A DNA stretch of 64,000 nt from Ilumatobacteraceae bacterium (GTDB taxonomy: Bacteria; Actinomycetota; Acidimicrobiia; Acidimicrobiales; Ilumatobacteraceae): positions 1 through 64,000 of the forward strand of contig JAHEKY010000002.1 of NCBI GenBank assembly GCA_024644465.1, written 5' to 3'. Below, piece by piece: positions 23,648 through 31,383 of this stretch. Numbering within the stretch: position 1 is the first letter of the stretch; every line of letters starts with the position of its first letter. Under the pieces are notes generated by a model that was not told the origin of the DNA, did not search any database, and saw only the letters and a list, made by a program, of their open reading frames with translations. Position numbers and translations under genes: made by a program.

Positions 23648-24715
23648 TCACCCGGACGGAGCGACGACGATCGAACCGTCGACGATGCCCGCGACCGCTG
23701 CTTCGGCGCTCGCCCGAATCGCCGGTTCGAGCGGGTAGCCGTCGTTGAACACCATCTCCAGACCGCCGTCGGCGAACGAGGTGACGAAGGTCTCGCCGCC
23801 GAGTCGTCCGGCGATGATCTCGTCGAGCATGCGGTCCAGCAGGAACTCCCAGCGGTACACCTGTGACACGACCACGACGTCGGCGCCGAGGTCCGTCTGG
23901 TCCGACTGCGTCCCGAGCCACGGGACGTCCTCCGCCTCGGCGACGGCGATCGCGCCCGGCACGAGCTGGGCGGTGCCGGTCAATACGTCGGCGCCGGCGG
24001 CGACCTGGGCGCTCGCGGCCTCAGATGCGAGGCGGGTGTCGCTGAAGGAGTCGATGAAGTCGATCTGGACGCGGGCGGCGGGGTTCTCCGCGGCGACGCC
24101 GCTGACGAAGCCCTCGACGTACAGCTCGGCGTCGCCCGCCGGCACGGGTCCGACGACACCGATCACGTTCGACTCGGTGAGCTGTGCCGCCACGACACCG
24201 TTGACGTACCCGCCCTCGCCCGCCTCGACCGAGTAGGCGAACACGTTCTCCATGCCGAAGACGTCCGCCGATGTCCCGATCGCGAACGACACGTCCGGGA
24301 AGTCGTCGGCGACCGCTCGGAGCTCACTGCCGAACTGCGTCCCGTGCGCGATCACGAGGTCGTACCCGTCCTGCGCATAGTTGCGGATCGCGACCCCCGC
24401 CTCGTCCTGCTGGTCCGCGGACACCGCCAGTTCGATGGCGCGTCGACCCGCGACCCGGTTGAGCGAGTCGACCATCGCCTGCGTCCACGCGCCGTCGTCC
24501 GCCGCGCTGGGGGCGACGAGGCCGACACGGAGGGTCCCGGTGGGGGCCGTGTCCGCCGCATCGAGGGCGACAGTCCCCGCCGCAGCCGCCTCGGTCGGAC
24601 GCGACGTCTCGACGGGGGGTTCGTCGTCGCTGCCCGCGCAGCCCGCGACCGCGAGTGCGAGCGTGGCCGTCACTGCGATGACGGCGCGGCCGTGGCGGCG
24701 CCTTCCGACGGTCAC
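23648..24715 (-). CDS. BMP-family substrate-binding lipoprotein
   Basis: A 355-residue exported lipoprotein. A signal peptide ends in the lipobox VAGC (Cys26), then an acidic/Thr-rich linker. The periplasmic-binding-protein fold of the Bmp/Med/PnrA family follows: RVGLVAPSAADDGAWTQAMVDSL, YDLVIAHGTQFGSELRAVADDFPDVSFA and NGVVAAQLTESNVIGVVGP. Characterised relatives bind purine nucleosides. Its GTG overlaps the TGA of the YgfK-like gene (GTGA), so it is made with that enzyme. No ABC ATPase or permease lies nearby, so it either uses a distant transporter or acts as a sensor. A purine ligand is inferred from family and context. Confidence 0.85.
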   Translation of the reverse strand: MTVGRRRHGRAVIAVTATLALAVAGCAGSDDEPPVETSRPTEAAAAGTVALDAADTAPTGTLRVGLVAPSAADDGAWTQAMVDSLNRVAGRRAIELAVSADQQDEAGVAIRNYAQDGYDLVIAHGTQFGSELRAVADDFPDVSFAIGTSADVFGMENVFAYSVEAGEGGYVNGVVAAQLTESNVIGVVGPVPAGDAELYVEGFVSGVAAENPAARVQIDFIDSFSDTRLASEAASAQVAAGADVLTGTAQLVPGAIAVAEAEDVPWLGTQSDQTDLGADVVVVSQVYRWEFLLDRMLDEIIAGRLGGETFVTSFADGGLEMVFNDGYPLEPAIRASAEAAVAGIVDGSIVVAPSG

Positions 24716-26523
24716 CCCTGGTCCGCGAGCGCGAGCGGCAGACCCTCGGCCGCGTTGAGCAACGCGATCAGTGTCGGGACGTCCTCGTCGGCACCGCCGG
24801 CCGCCGTCGCCGCGACCGCGCCGTGCTCGCCCGCATGCACGAAGAAGCGCTTGCCCTCGGCGAGCTCGAAGCGATCGCGCTCCAGGTACAGGCGAGGCTT
24901 GATCATCGCCGGATCCCCGTGCTCGGGGCAGAACGTGAGGCAGTTCCCGCATTCGTTGCACAGTTCGCTGAGCACGAAGTACTGCTGGCGACCGTCGACC
25001 TCGGCGAAGCGCTCGTCGTCCTTCGGCGTCGGCACCTTGAAGAACGCGTCGTTCGGGCAGACGGTGACGCAGAAGTTGCACGCCACGCACCCCCACATCT
25101 CCAAGTCATGGTCGACCGCGCGCGGGAGCTTGCTGTTGCCCGCCAGCTCGTAGCGCTCGAGGTCGGGCCCGAGCACGTCGGCGAGGTGCGCGGCGGCTCC
25201 GTCTCGGTGCCCGGCGCCGACGGCAACCGTGAGGCGCCGCGCCCGCCACCCCGCGAGATCGGTGTCGCCGACTGCTCGAACCGTCTCGGTGAGCGCGTTG
25301 AGCATCGGTGCGAGCCGGCCGTACCCGCCCGGCTGCAGCAGATCTGAGCAGATCGTCGCCGGTCGCACGCCCATCGCGATCGTGTCGGCGAGATTCTCCT
25401 TCGTCACCCCCGCCGAGAAGCTGACCTGGATGTCACCGCCGTTCTCCTCGTGGCCCGGCAGCATCAGCTGCCCGGGGAGCGCCGCCGCGAGCCGGTCGAG
25501 CAAGGCGGTCGCGAGCACGTGCAGCGGGGCACCGGAGAGGTACATCGTGTCGTCCGGCATCCAGTGCTTGTGGTTGTCGACGACCAACGTGTTCGTCAGC
25601 TTGATCCCGAAGCGATGGCCCCGCTCGCGGGCGTAGTCGTTCAGCTCTCCGATCAGCGTGATCGCGCGTTCGAACTGCAGGTCGTCGTCGAAGGCCTGTC
25701 GCGACAACCGCACGTCGCCGTATCCGAGCGTGCCGTGGATGATCTCGTCGACGCGGTCGAAGCCGAGCAGCGTCGGGTTGAGCTTGACGATCACGTCGAG
25801 ATCGTGCTCGTCGACGAGGTGCTTCGTGATCGACTCGATCTCGTCGGGTGGACAACCGTGGAACGTCGACAGCGTCACGCTCGTCGAGATCGTCGAGGGG
25901 ATCTCGATGTCGGCGAACTCGGCGAACGTGCCGGTCGGGTCGGCGCGAATCGCCGGGCGGAGGCGTTCGATCTCGTCGCTCGCGTCGTGCATCGCGCGGA
26001 TGAATCCGGCGACCTTCTCGGAGCGGATGCCGGCGAGGTCGTACCCGACCGACATGTCGAAGACGTGCGGGCCCGGGTCGCCGCCGACGAACTCGCGCAG
26101 CGGCTCCCACTGGCGCAGGATCTCGATGATCATCCACGCCTTGACGTACTCCTCGACGCTCTCGTGGACGAGCAACTCCTGGCTCCACTCGATGTTGTAG
26201 CCGATCGTCTGCATGTCGATGCAGGGCCGCTGGATCACGAGGTCGTCGAGGACCTGCACCGTCTTCAGTTCGAACAGCCGGGATCCTCCGAGCCACGCGA
26301 GGACGATGTTCTGCGCCATCTGGCTGTGGGGGCCGGCGGCCGGCCCGATCGGCGTCGCCGCCGGCCGCCCGAGGAACTCGAACGACAGGTCGACGTCGTC
26401 GCTCGGCTGCCAGAAGCGGGCGGTCGGAAGGTCGAAGATCCGCTTGCGGGTCGCCCATTCGTGGGCGACCCGCCCGAGCAGCGTGCCCAACGACATCGGC
26501 GTGAGCGGCGGCGCAGACTCCAT
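24712..26523 (-). CDS. Compact YgfK-like flavin/iron-sulfur oxidoreductase
   Basis: A 603-residue protein matching the N-terminal half of YgfK (putative selenate reductase subunit). Residues about 40-430 form a dihydroorotate-dehydrogenase-like TIM barrel with ATPIGPAAGPHSQMAQNIV, FELKTVQVLDDL, TLSTFHGCPPDEIE (Cys224, a candidate general acid as in dihydropyrimidine dehydrogenase), VKLNPTLLG and IKLTNTL. Residues 479-532 hold two [4Fe-4S] motifs (Cys479/482/485/489 and Cys522/525/528/532). The FAD/NAD(P)H (GltD-like) module found in longer YgfK proteins is absent. It is probably a ring-reducing or oxidising enzyme fed by ferredoxin. The ATG at 26523 follows TAAGGT by seven bases. Confidence 0.8.
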   Translation of the reverse strand: MESAPPLTPMSLGTLLGRVAHEWATRKRIFDLPTARFWQPSDDVDLSFEFLGRPAATPIGPAAGPHSQMAQNIVLAWLGGSRLFELKTVQVLDDLVIQRPCIDMQTIGYNIEWSQELLVHESVEEYVKAWMIIEILRQWEPLREFVGGDPGPHVFDMSVGYDLAGIRSEKVAGFIRAMHDASDEIERLRPAIRADPTGTFAEFADIEIPSTISTSVTLSTFHGCPPDEIESITKHLVDEHDLDVIVKLNPTLLGFDRVDEIIHGTLGYGDVRLSRQAFDDDLQFERAITLIGELNDYARERGHRFGIKLTNTLVVDNHKHWMPDDTMYLSGAPLHVLATALLDRLAAALPGQLMLPGHEENGGDIQVSFSAGVTKENLADTIAMGVRPATICSDLLQPGGYGRLAPMLNALTETVRAVGDTDLAGWRARRLTVAVGAGHRDGAAAHLADVLGPDLERYELAGNSKLPRAVDHDLEMWGCVACNFCVTVCPNDAFFKVPTPKDDERFAEVDGRQQYFVLSELCNECGNCLTFCPEHGDPAMIKPRLYLERDRFELAEGKRFFVHAGEHGAVAATAAGGADEDVPTLIALLNAAEGLPLALADQG

Positions 26524-26530
26524 GCCCCGG

Positions 26531-26560
26531 ACCTTACAAAATGTAAAAGCAGAGCGTCAA
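26531..26560 (-). promoter_or_regulatory. Leaderless promoter and AT-rich inverted repeat ahead of the ygfK-like gene
   Basis: On the minus strand, TTGACG (26555-26560), an 18-bp spacer and TAAGGT (26531-26536) are followed by seven bases and the ATG at 26523. The spacer and -10 contain TTAC-ATTTT-GTAA (26534-26546), an inverted repeat in an otherwise GC-rich region. A closely similar promoter and repeat precede the gene at 32645. Elements are seen directly; the operator role is inferred. Confidence 0.75.
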
Positions 26561-26606
26561 TCAGCGACGGAGGACCGCACCGCCATCGCCATCGCCATCG
26601 CCCCGG

Positions 26607-27680
26607 TCAGGCGAGCGCAGCGTGGAGGCGGGCGGCCTGCTCGGCCGCCTTCGCCCTGACCTCGGCAGCATCGACGCGCGTCGCCACACCGTCGCGCAGC
26701 GCCGGCTCGCCGTCGATGTCGACGTCGATCGCCCTGATCGTCGGGGTGAACGCCACATGCCACGGTTCGATCGGCGCGTAGGACCACGTCACCCGGTCGT
26801 CGTGCGCCTCGGGGAACAGATCCCGACCCCGCTGCATCCACGACCATGCGTGGTCCGGGCCGGCATCGACGTCGTGCTCGCGCTGACGGACGTAGGCCAG
26901 CTGGAACTCTGCGAGCATGTCGGCACCGATGCCGTCCGTGCCGAGCGCGACCGGGTTGGCGAATCGCGCCGGGTTCGCGTACCCGACGGCGTTGTTCATG
27001 TTCGACCGCGGGTTGTGCACGATCGTGCCGTGCAGCGCGTGGCCGTCGGGCAGGTGCACGCCGTGGATCAGCAGCCAGTCGTCGCGGGTCAGGTCGCGGA
27101 TCCGATCGGCGGCACCGACGTCGTCGACACCTTCCGCGACGTGGATGTGGACGCCGACGCCGTGCTTCGCCGCCAACTCCGCCGCGGCGGCGAGCGACTC
27201 GTCCGTGCAGGTGAACGCGGCGTGGACGCCGACCATGCCGTGCCGGCGAGGGTCACCGCGCTCAGCACACTCGTGGAGGTACCGGTCGTTCTCCGCCAGG
27301 CCCCGGGACGCGCCGCCGGCCCCGTGACGGTCGGTGATGCCGTAGCACGTGTTGACCCGAACGCCGACTTCGGCACACGCGTCGGCGATCACGGTCAAGG
27401 ACCCCTCGATCGCCTTCGGCGACTCATGATGGTCGATGATCGCAGTGCACCCCGCCTCGAGCGCTTCCAGCGCGCCGAGCTTCGCCGACCACGCGAGCAT
27501 GTCGAGATCGAGGGCGGTGTCGAGCCGCCACCAGATGTTCTCGAGGATCTCCAGGAAACTCGTCGGCTGCTTCGGCGGCGGCGGCATCCCGCGGGCCAAC
27601 GTCGAGTACAGATGGTGATGCGCGCAGACCAGCCCCGCCGTCACCCCGTTCGTGTCGTTGGCCGGGCCGGGCATCGTCAC
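26607..27680 (-). CDS. SsnA-like amidohydrolase lacking the N-terminal beta-sandwich
   Basis: A 357-residue metal-dependent amidohydrolase. Matches to E. coli SsnA are clear: GLVCAHHHLYSTLARG (HxH metal site), IWWRLDTALD, IDHHESPKAIEGSL, HIHVAEGVDD, VHNPRSNMNNAVGYA and ALGTDGIGADM (final Asp). The family includes guanine/8-oxoguanine and triazine-type deaminases or hydrolases. The protein begins only about 16 residues before the first metal histidine, whereas SsnA has about 60 residues of beta-sandwich there, so it is short at the N-terminus. The GTG at 27680 overlaps the xdh stop (GTGA); ATG at 27674 is the alternative. Substrate unknown, probably a purine-like ring. Confidence 0.8.
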   Translation of the reverse strand: MTMPGPANDTNGVTAGLVCAHHHLYSTLARGMPPPPKQPTSFLEILENIWWRLDTALDLDMLAWSAKLGALEALEAGCTAIIDHHESPKAIEGSLTVIADACAEVGVRVNTCYGITDRHGAGGASRGLAENDRYLHECAERGDPRRHGMVGVHAAFTCTDESLAAAAELAAKHGVGVHIHVAEGVDDVGAADRIRDLTRDDWLLIHGVHLPDGHALHGTIVHNPRSNMNNAVGYANPARFANPVALGTDGIGADMLAEFQLAYVRQREHDVDAGPDHAWSWMQRGRDLFPEAHDDRVTWSYAPIEPWHVAFTPTIRAIDVDIDGEPALRDGVATRVDAAEVRAKAAEQAARLHAALA

Positions 27681-30334
27681 GTCCACGCGGTGGCGCGCTC
27701 GCGGTTGGCGACGTTGTGGATCGGCAGCTCGGTGTGCCACTCCCCCGTCTGAGCGCGAATGGCAGCGGCGACCGCCCCGGCGGTCGGTACGAGGCCGATC
27801 TCGCCGACACCCTTGATGCCGTACGGCGAGTCGGGCTGTGGGGACTCGACCAGGATCACCTCGACCGGCGGCATGTCCTTCGGGCGGATGATGTCGAGGC
27901 TGCGCAGCGTCGTGTTGACCGGGAAGCCGGACTCGTCGCACGGGAACCCCTCGCTCAGCGCGTACCCGAGGCCCATGTGCACCGCGCCCTCGATCTGGCC
28001 CTCGCAGAGCATCGGGTTGACCGCCCGGCCGACGTCGTGCGCGGCGATGACGCGCTCGATCTCGCCGGTCTCGCCATCCATCACGACGACCTGTGCGGCG
28101 TAGCCGAACGTCGAGTGGATGATCGGGTTCTCGATGGCCGCGCCCGCCTCCTTCGCTGCGGCGATCTCGCCGAGCGAGTTCGTCCAGTCGACGCGGTACT
28201 CGCCCTCGTAGTCGACGCCGACCTTGCAGCCGTCCGCGCGCGCCGCCTCGCACGCCGCTTTCACCGAGCCCGCACCCATCAGTGTGCCGCGACTGCCGGT
28301 CGTCTGCCCGGCACCCAGCTCACGGCTCGAGTCGACGAGGACGCGGATCCGCTCGGCGTCGAGGCCGAGTTCCTCGATGACGACCTGCTGCACGACGGTG
28401 TGGACGCCCTGTCCCATTTCGGTCCAGCAGTGGCGGACCTCGACCATCCCGTCGTCGCGGAACCGCAGGACCGCCTTGGCGACCTCCTTGAAGCCGTTGC
28501 CGAGCCCCGAGTTCTTCAGGCCGAGCCCCATCCCGACCGCGTTGCCGGCCGCGACCGCCGCGTCGTAGGCCGGCCGCACCGCGTCGAGACATGCCCGCGC
28601 GCCGAGGCAGCCGTCGTCCAACACCTGGCCGGGCCCCCAGGTGACACCCGGCGTGACGACGTTGCGGCTGCGCATCTCCCATCCGCTGATGCCGACCTGT
28701 TCGGCGAGGCGATCGATCACCCCCTCCATCGCGAACTGTGCCTGGTTCGCACCGAAGCCACGGAACGCACCGCACACGGCGTTGTTCGTCCTCGCCGCGA
28801 TCGCCTCGACGTCCACATTCGGCACGACGTACGGCCCGGTCGCGTGACCGGCGGCGCGTTCCAGCACCTTCATCCCGACGGATGCATACGGGCCGGAATC
28901 GCCGATCATCCGGACCCTGACCGCGGTCAGCGCGCCGTCGGCGTCGCAGCCGGCGGCGTACTCCATCCTGATCGGGTGCCGCTTCGGGTGCATCAACAGC
29001 GATTCCTCGCGTGACAGCGTGATCTTCACCGGTCGACCCGTGAGCCATGCCGCCAGCGCGGTGTGGGCCTGGTTCGACATGTCCTCCTTGCCACCGAACG
29101 CGCCGCCGTTCGACACCAGCTCGGTCGTGATCCGGTCGACCTCGACGCCAAGCATCGCGGCGATGTCGTTGCGGTCGTCCCAGATGCCCTGGCCACCTGA
29201 ATACACGTGCAACGATGCGGGGACGTCGGCCTGCCCTGGCGCGTCGGCGTCGAGCGGCGCGTGCGTGCCGGCGGCCATGGTCGGCACCGCGAGCGTCGAC
29301 TCCGGTTCGAGGAACGCGTGCTCGACGCGCTGGGTCTGGAATGTCTCGGTGATCGTGTGCGCCGACGCCGCGAGCGCGGCGTCGACATCACCGCGGGCGT
29401 AGGTCGATGTCGACAGCACGTTGCCGTCGAGCTCCCACACCGCCGGCTCGGCCTGGTGGATCACCCGCACGGGGTCGACCATCGGTTCGTGGACGTCGTA
29501 CTCGACGGCGACGAGTTCAGCCGCGGCTCGGGCGGCCTGCCGCGAGTCGGCGACGACGACGGCGAGGACGTCGCCGAGGTAGGCGGTGCGTCCACCGACC
29601 GGGATCATCACCGGCCAGTCCTTGTGGATGATCCCGACGCGGCGTGCCGCGGGGATCGAGTCGGCGCCGAAGACCGCCCGCACACCGGGGAGCGCGAGCG
29701 CCGCCGAGGGGTCGATCGACAGCACGTCGGCCCGGGCGTGGTCGGTGAGGCGCAGCGCCCCGTGGAGCATCCCGGTGACGGTCATGTCGTCGATGAAGTC
29801 GCGCCGGCCGACCGACAGCTCGCGCCCTTCGTACTTCGTGCCGCTCGCGCCGATGCCGCCGGGCCGCACCGCCACCGGCACATCGCCCTGTGCGAGTGCC
29901 TCGACGGCGTCGAGGATCTTGATGTACCCGGTGCACCGGCAGAGGTGCGCTCCGAGATGGCGCGACGCCTGGTCGCGAGTCAGTTCGGCGCCGTTCTTGT
30001 CGATCAGCGCCTTCGTGCGCACGACGATGCCCGGCGTGCAGAAGCCGCACTGCAGCGCCCCGCACGCTGCGAACGCCTCGGCCATCCGCTCGACCTCCGC
30101 CCCGTCGATGCCCTCCAGCGTGACGATGTCGGCGCCGGCCACCTTGTCCATCGGCGTCTGGCACGAGATCCGCGCCTTGCCGCCCATCAGCACGGTGCAG
30201 CACCCGCACTGCCCGGACGGCGAGCAGCCGTCCTTGGCCGACACGATCCCCAGTTCCTCGCGCAGCGCAGCGAGCAGATGGGGATGGTCGTCGCGGGCGG
30301 TGACCGCCTCGCCGTTGAGGTTGAACTCGACCAT
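27677..30334 (-). CDS. XdhD-like molybdenum hydroxylase (2Fe-2S and Mo domains fused, no FAD)
   Basis: An 885-residue xanthine-dehydrogenase-family protein. Residues 1-150 bind two [2Fe-2S] clusters: CSPSGQCGCC (37-46) with Cys58, then CGFC (96-99) and CRC (132-134). Residues about 170-885 are the molybdopterin-binding region with GGQGIWDDRNDIA, GGAFGGKED, AFRGFGANQ and the catalytic Glu segment KGVGEIGLVPTAGAV near the C-terminus. The FAD domain or subunit is missing both here and in the neighbourhood, as in E. coli XdhD. It would hydroxylate a purine-like substrate and pass electrons to a carrier. A strong AGGAGG precedes the ATG at 30334, 65 bp after the D-carbamoylase stop. Confidence 0.9.
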   Translation of the reverse strand: MVEFNLNGEAVTARDDHPHLLAALREELGIVSAKDGCSPSGQCGCCTVLMGGKARISCQTPMDKVAGADIVTLEGIDGAEVERMAEAFAACGALQCGFCTPGIVVRTKALIDKNGAELTRDQASRHLGAHLCRCTGYIKILDAVEALAQGDVPVAVRPGGIGASGTKYEGRELSVGRRDFIDDMTVTGMLHGALRLTDHARADVLSIDPSAALALPGVRAVFGADSIPAARRVGIIHKDWPVMIPVGGRTAYLGDVLAVVVADSRQAARAAAELVAVEYDVHEPMVDPVRVIHQAEPAVWELDGNVLSTSTYARGDVDAALAASAHTITETFQTQRVEHAFLEPESTLAVPTMAAGTHAPLDADAPGQADVPASLHVYSGGQGIWDDRNDIAAMLGVEVDRITTELVSNGGAFGGKEDMSNQAHTALAAWLTGRPVKITLSREESLLMHPKRHPIRMEYAAGCDADGALTAVRVRMIGDSGPYASVGMKVLERAAGHATGPYVVPNVDVEAIAARTNNAVCGAFRGFGANQAQFAMEGVIDRLAEQVGISGWEMRSRNVVTPGVTWGPGQVLDDGCLGARACLDAVRPAYDAAVAAGNAVGMGLGLKNSGLGNGFKEVAKAVLRFRDDGMVEVRHCWTEMGQGVHTVVQQVVIEELGLDAERIRVLVDSSRELGAGQTTGSRGTLMGAGSVKAACEAARADGCKVGVDYEGEYRVDWTNSLGEIAAAKEAGAAIENPIIHSTFGYAAQVVVMDGETGEIERVIAAHDVGRAVNPMLCEGQIEGAVHMGLGYALSEGFPCDESGFPVNTTLRSLDIIRPKDMPPVEVILVESPQPDSPYGIKGVGEIGLVPTAGAVAAAIRAQTGEWHTELPIHNVANRERATAWT

Positions 30335-30399
30335 CAGCGTCCTCCTCGTTCGATCATCGCGCGGTCGGCTTGCCAGGGCGAGGGGTTGCTCGGCCTGCG

Positions 30400-31383
30400 T
30401 CACGCATGGTCTGCCGCCGCAGGGTCTGCCTCGACGAGCGCCTGGGGACCCTCGGTCGACGTGATCAGGGTGTACATCTCGGGCCGGCGGTAGCGGTCGA
30501 AGTCGAACAGTGTCTTCTTGTAGCGCTCGCACATGTCGAGGTCGCACGCCGCAATGACGAGTTCGTCGTCGATCGTCGTGGCCTGGGCGACGATCTGCCC
30601 GGACGGGGCGATGATCGCCGTCTGCGCGAGCGATTCGACCCCCTCCTCGATGCCACCCTTGGCGACGCCGACGACCCAGGTGCCGTTCTGGTAGGCGCCG
30701 GCCTGCATCACGAGGTGATTGTGGAATGCCTGGAGCGGGTTCTGCGACGGGTCCGGTGCGTAGTCGAGGGGTGTGTTGTAGCCGATGAGGATCATCTCGA
30801 CACCCAGCAACCCCATGACGCGATACGTCTCCGGCCACCGACGGTCGTTGCAGATCGCCATCCCGAAGACGCCGCCGAACGCCTCGTGCACGCCGAACCC
30901 GTCCGGCGACTCCTCGAAGTACCGCCGCTCGAGGTGCTGGAACCGCCGCCACGGCTCGTGGCTCTCGTGGCCCGGGATGTGGACCTTGCGGTACGACCCG
31001 ATCGTCTGACCTGCAGCGTCGACGAGGATCGACGTGTTGTAGCGGTGCCCGTCGTCGGTCAGCTCCGCGTAGCCGAGGTGGAACCCGATCCGCAGCCGGC
31101 GAGCCTCGTCGAACAGCGGCTGGGTGACCGGGCTCGGCATCTGGCGCTCGTAGTAGCTGTCGAGCTCGGTCGTGTCGCCGGCGATGCCGGACTCGTAGCC
31201 CTCGTCGAGGAACCACCGCGGGAAGAACGTCGTGAGGGCCAGTTCCGGGTACACGACGAGATCACAGCCGTGCTCGGCGGCGCGCCGCATCAACGCCAGC
31301 AGCCGTTCGACGACGTCTTCGCGGGGCTCGGCGCGGCCGATCGGGCCGAGCTGTGCGGCACCGACGACGATCTCGCGGGTCAT
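30400..31383 (-). CDS. N-carbamoyl-D-amino-acid hydrolase (nitrilase superfamily)
   Basis: A 327-residue carbon-nitrogen hydrolase very similar in sequence to Agrobacterium D-carbamoylase. The Glu-Lys-Cys triad is Glu47 (YPELALTTFFPRW), Lys133 (GSYRKVHIPGH) and Cys178 (AICNDRRWPE). Substrate-region segments QHLERRYFE and IGYNTPLDY are also typical. It would hydrolyse an N-carbamoyl-D-amino acid or a similar ureido acid to the amine, CO2 and ammonia. Its ATG overlaps the stop of the M20 carbamoylase-like gene (ATGA), so the two are coupled. In this cluster a ureido product of purine or hydantoin degradation is a plausible substrate (inference). Confidence 0.88.
   Translation of the reverse strand: MTREIVVGAAQLGPIGRAEPREDVVERLLALMRRAAEHGCDLVVYPELALTTFFPRWFLDEGYESGIAGDTTELDSYYERQMPSPVTQPLFDEARRLRIGFHLGYAELTDDGHRYNTSILVDAAGQTIGSYRKVHIPGHESHEPWRRFQHLERRYFEESPDGFGVHEAFGGVFGMAICNDRRWPETYRVMGLLGVEMILIGYNTPLDYAPDPSQNPLQAFHNHLVMQAGAYQNGTWVVGVAKGGIEEGVESLAQTAIIAPSGQIVAQATTIDDELVIAACDLDMCERYKKTLFDFDRYRRPEMYTLITSTEGPQALVEADPAAADHA

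Noticed and set aside
24712..26523. Classical dihydropyrimidine dehydrogenase or dihydroorotate dehydrogenase
   Set aside because: The HGCPPDEIE, GPAAGPHSQMAQN and KLNPTLLG segments match YgfK better than PreA or PyrD.
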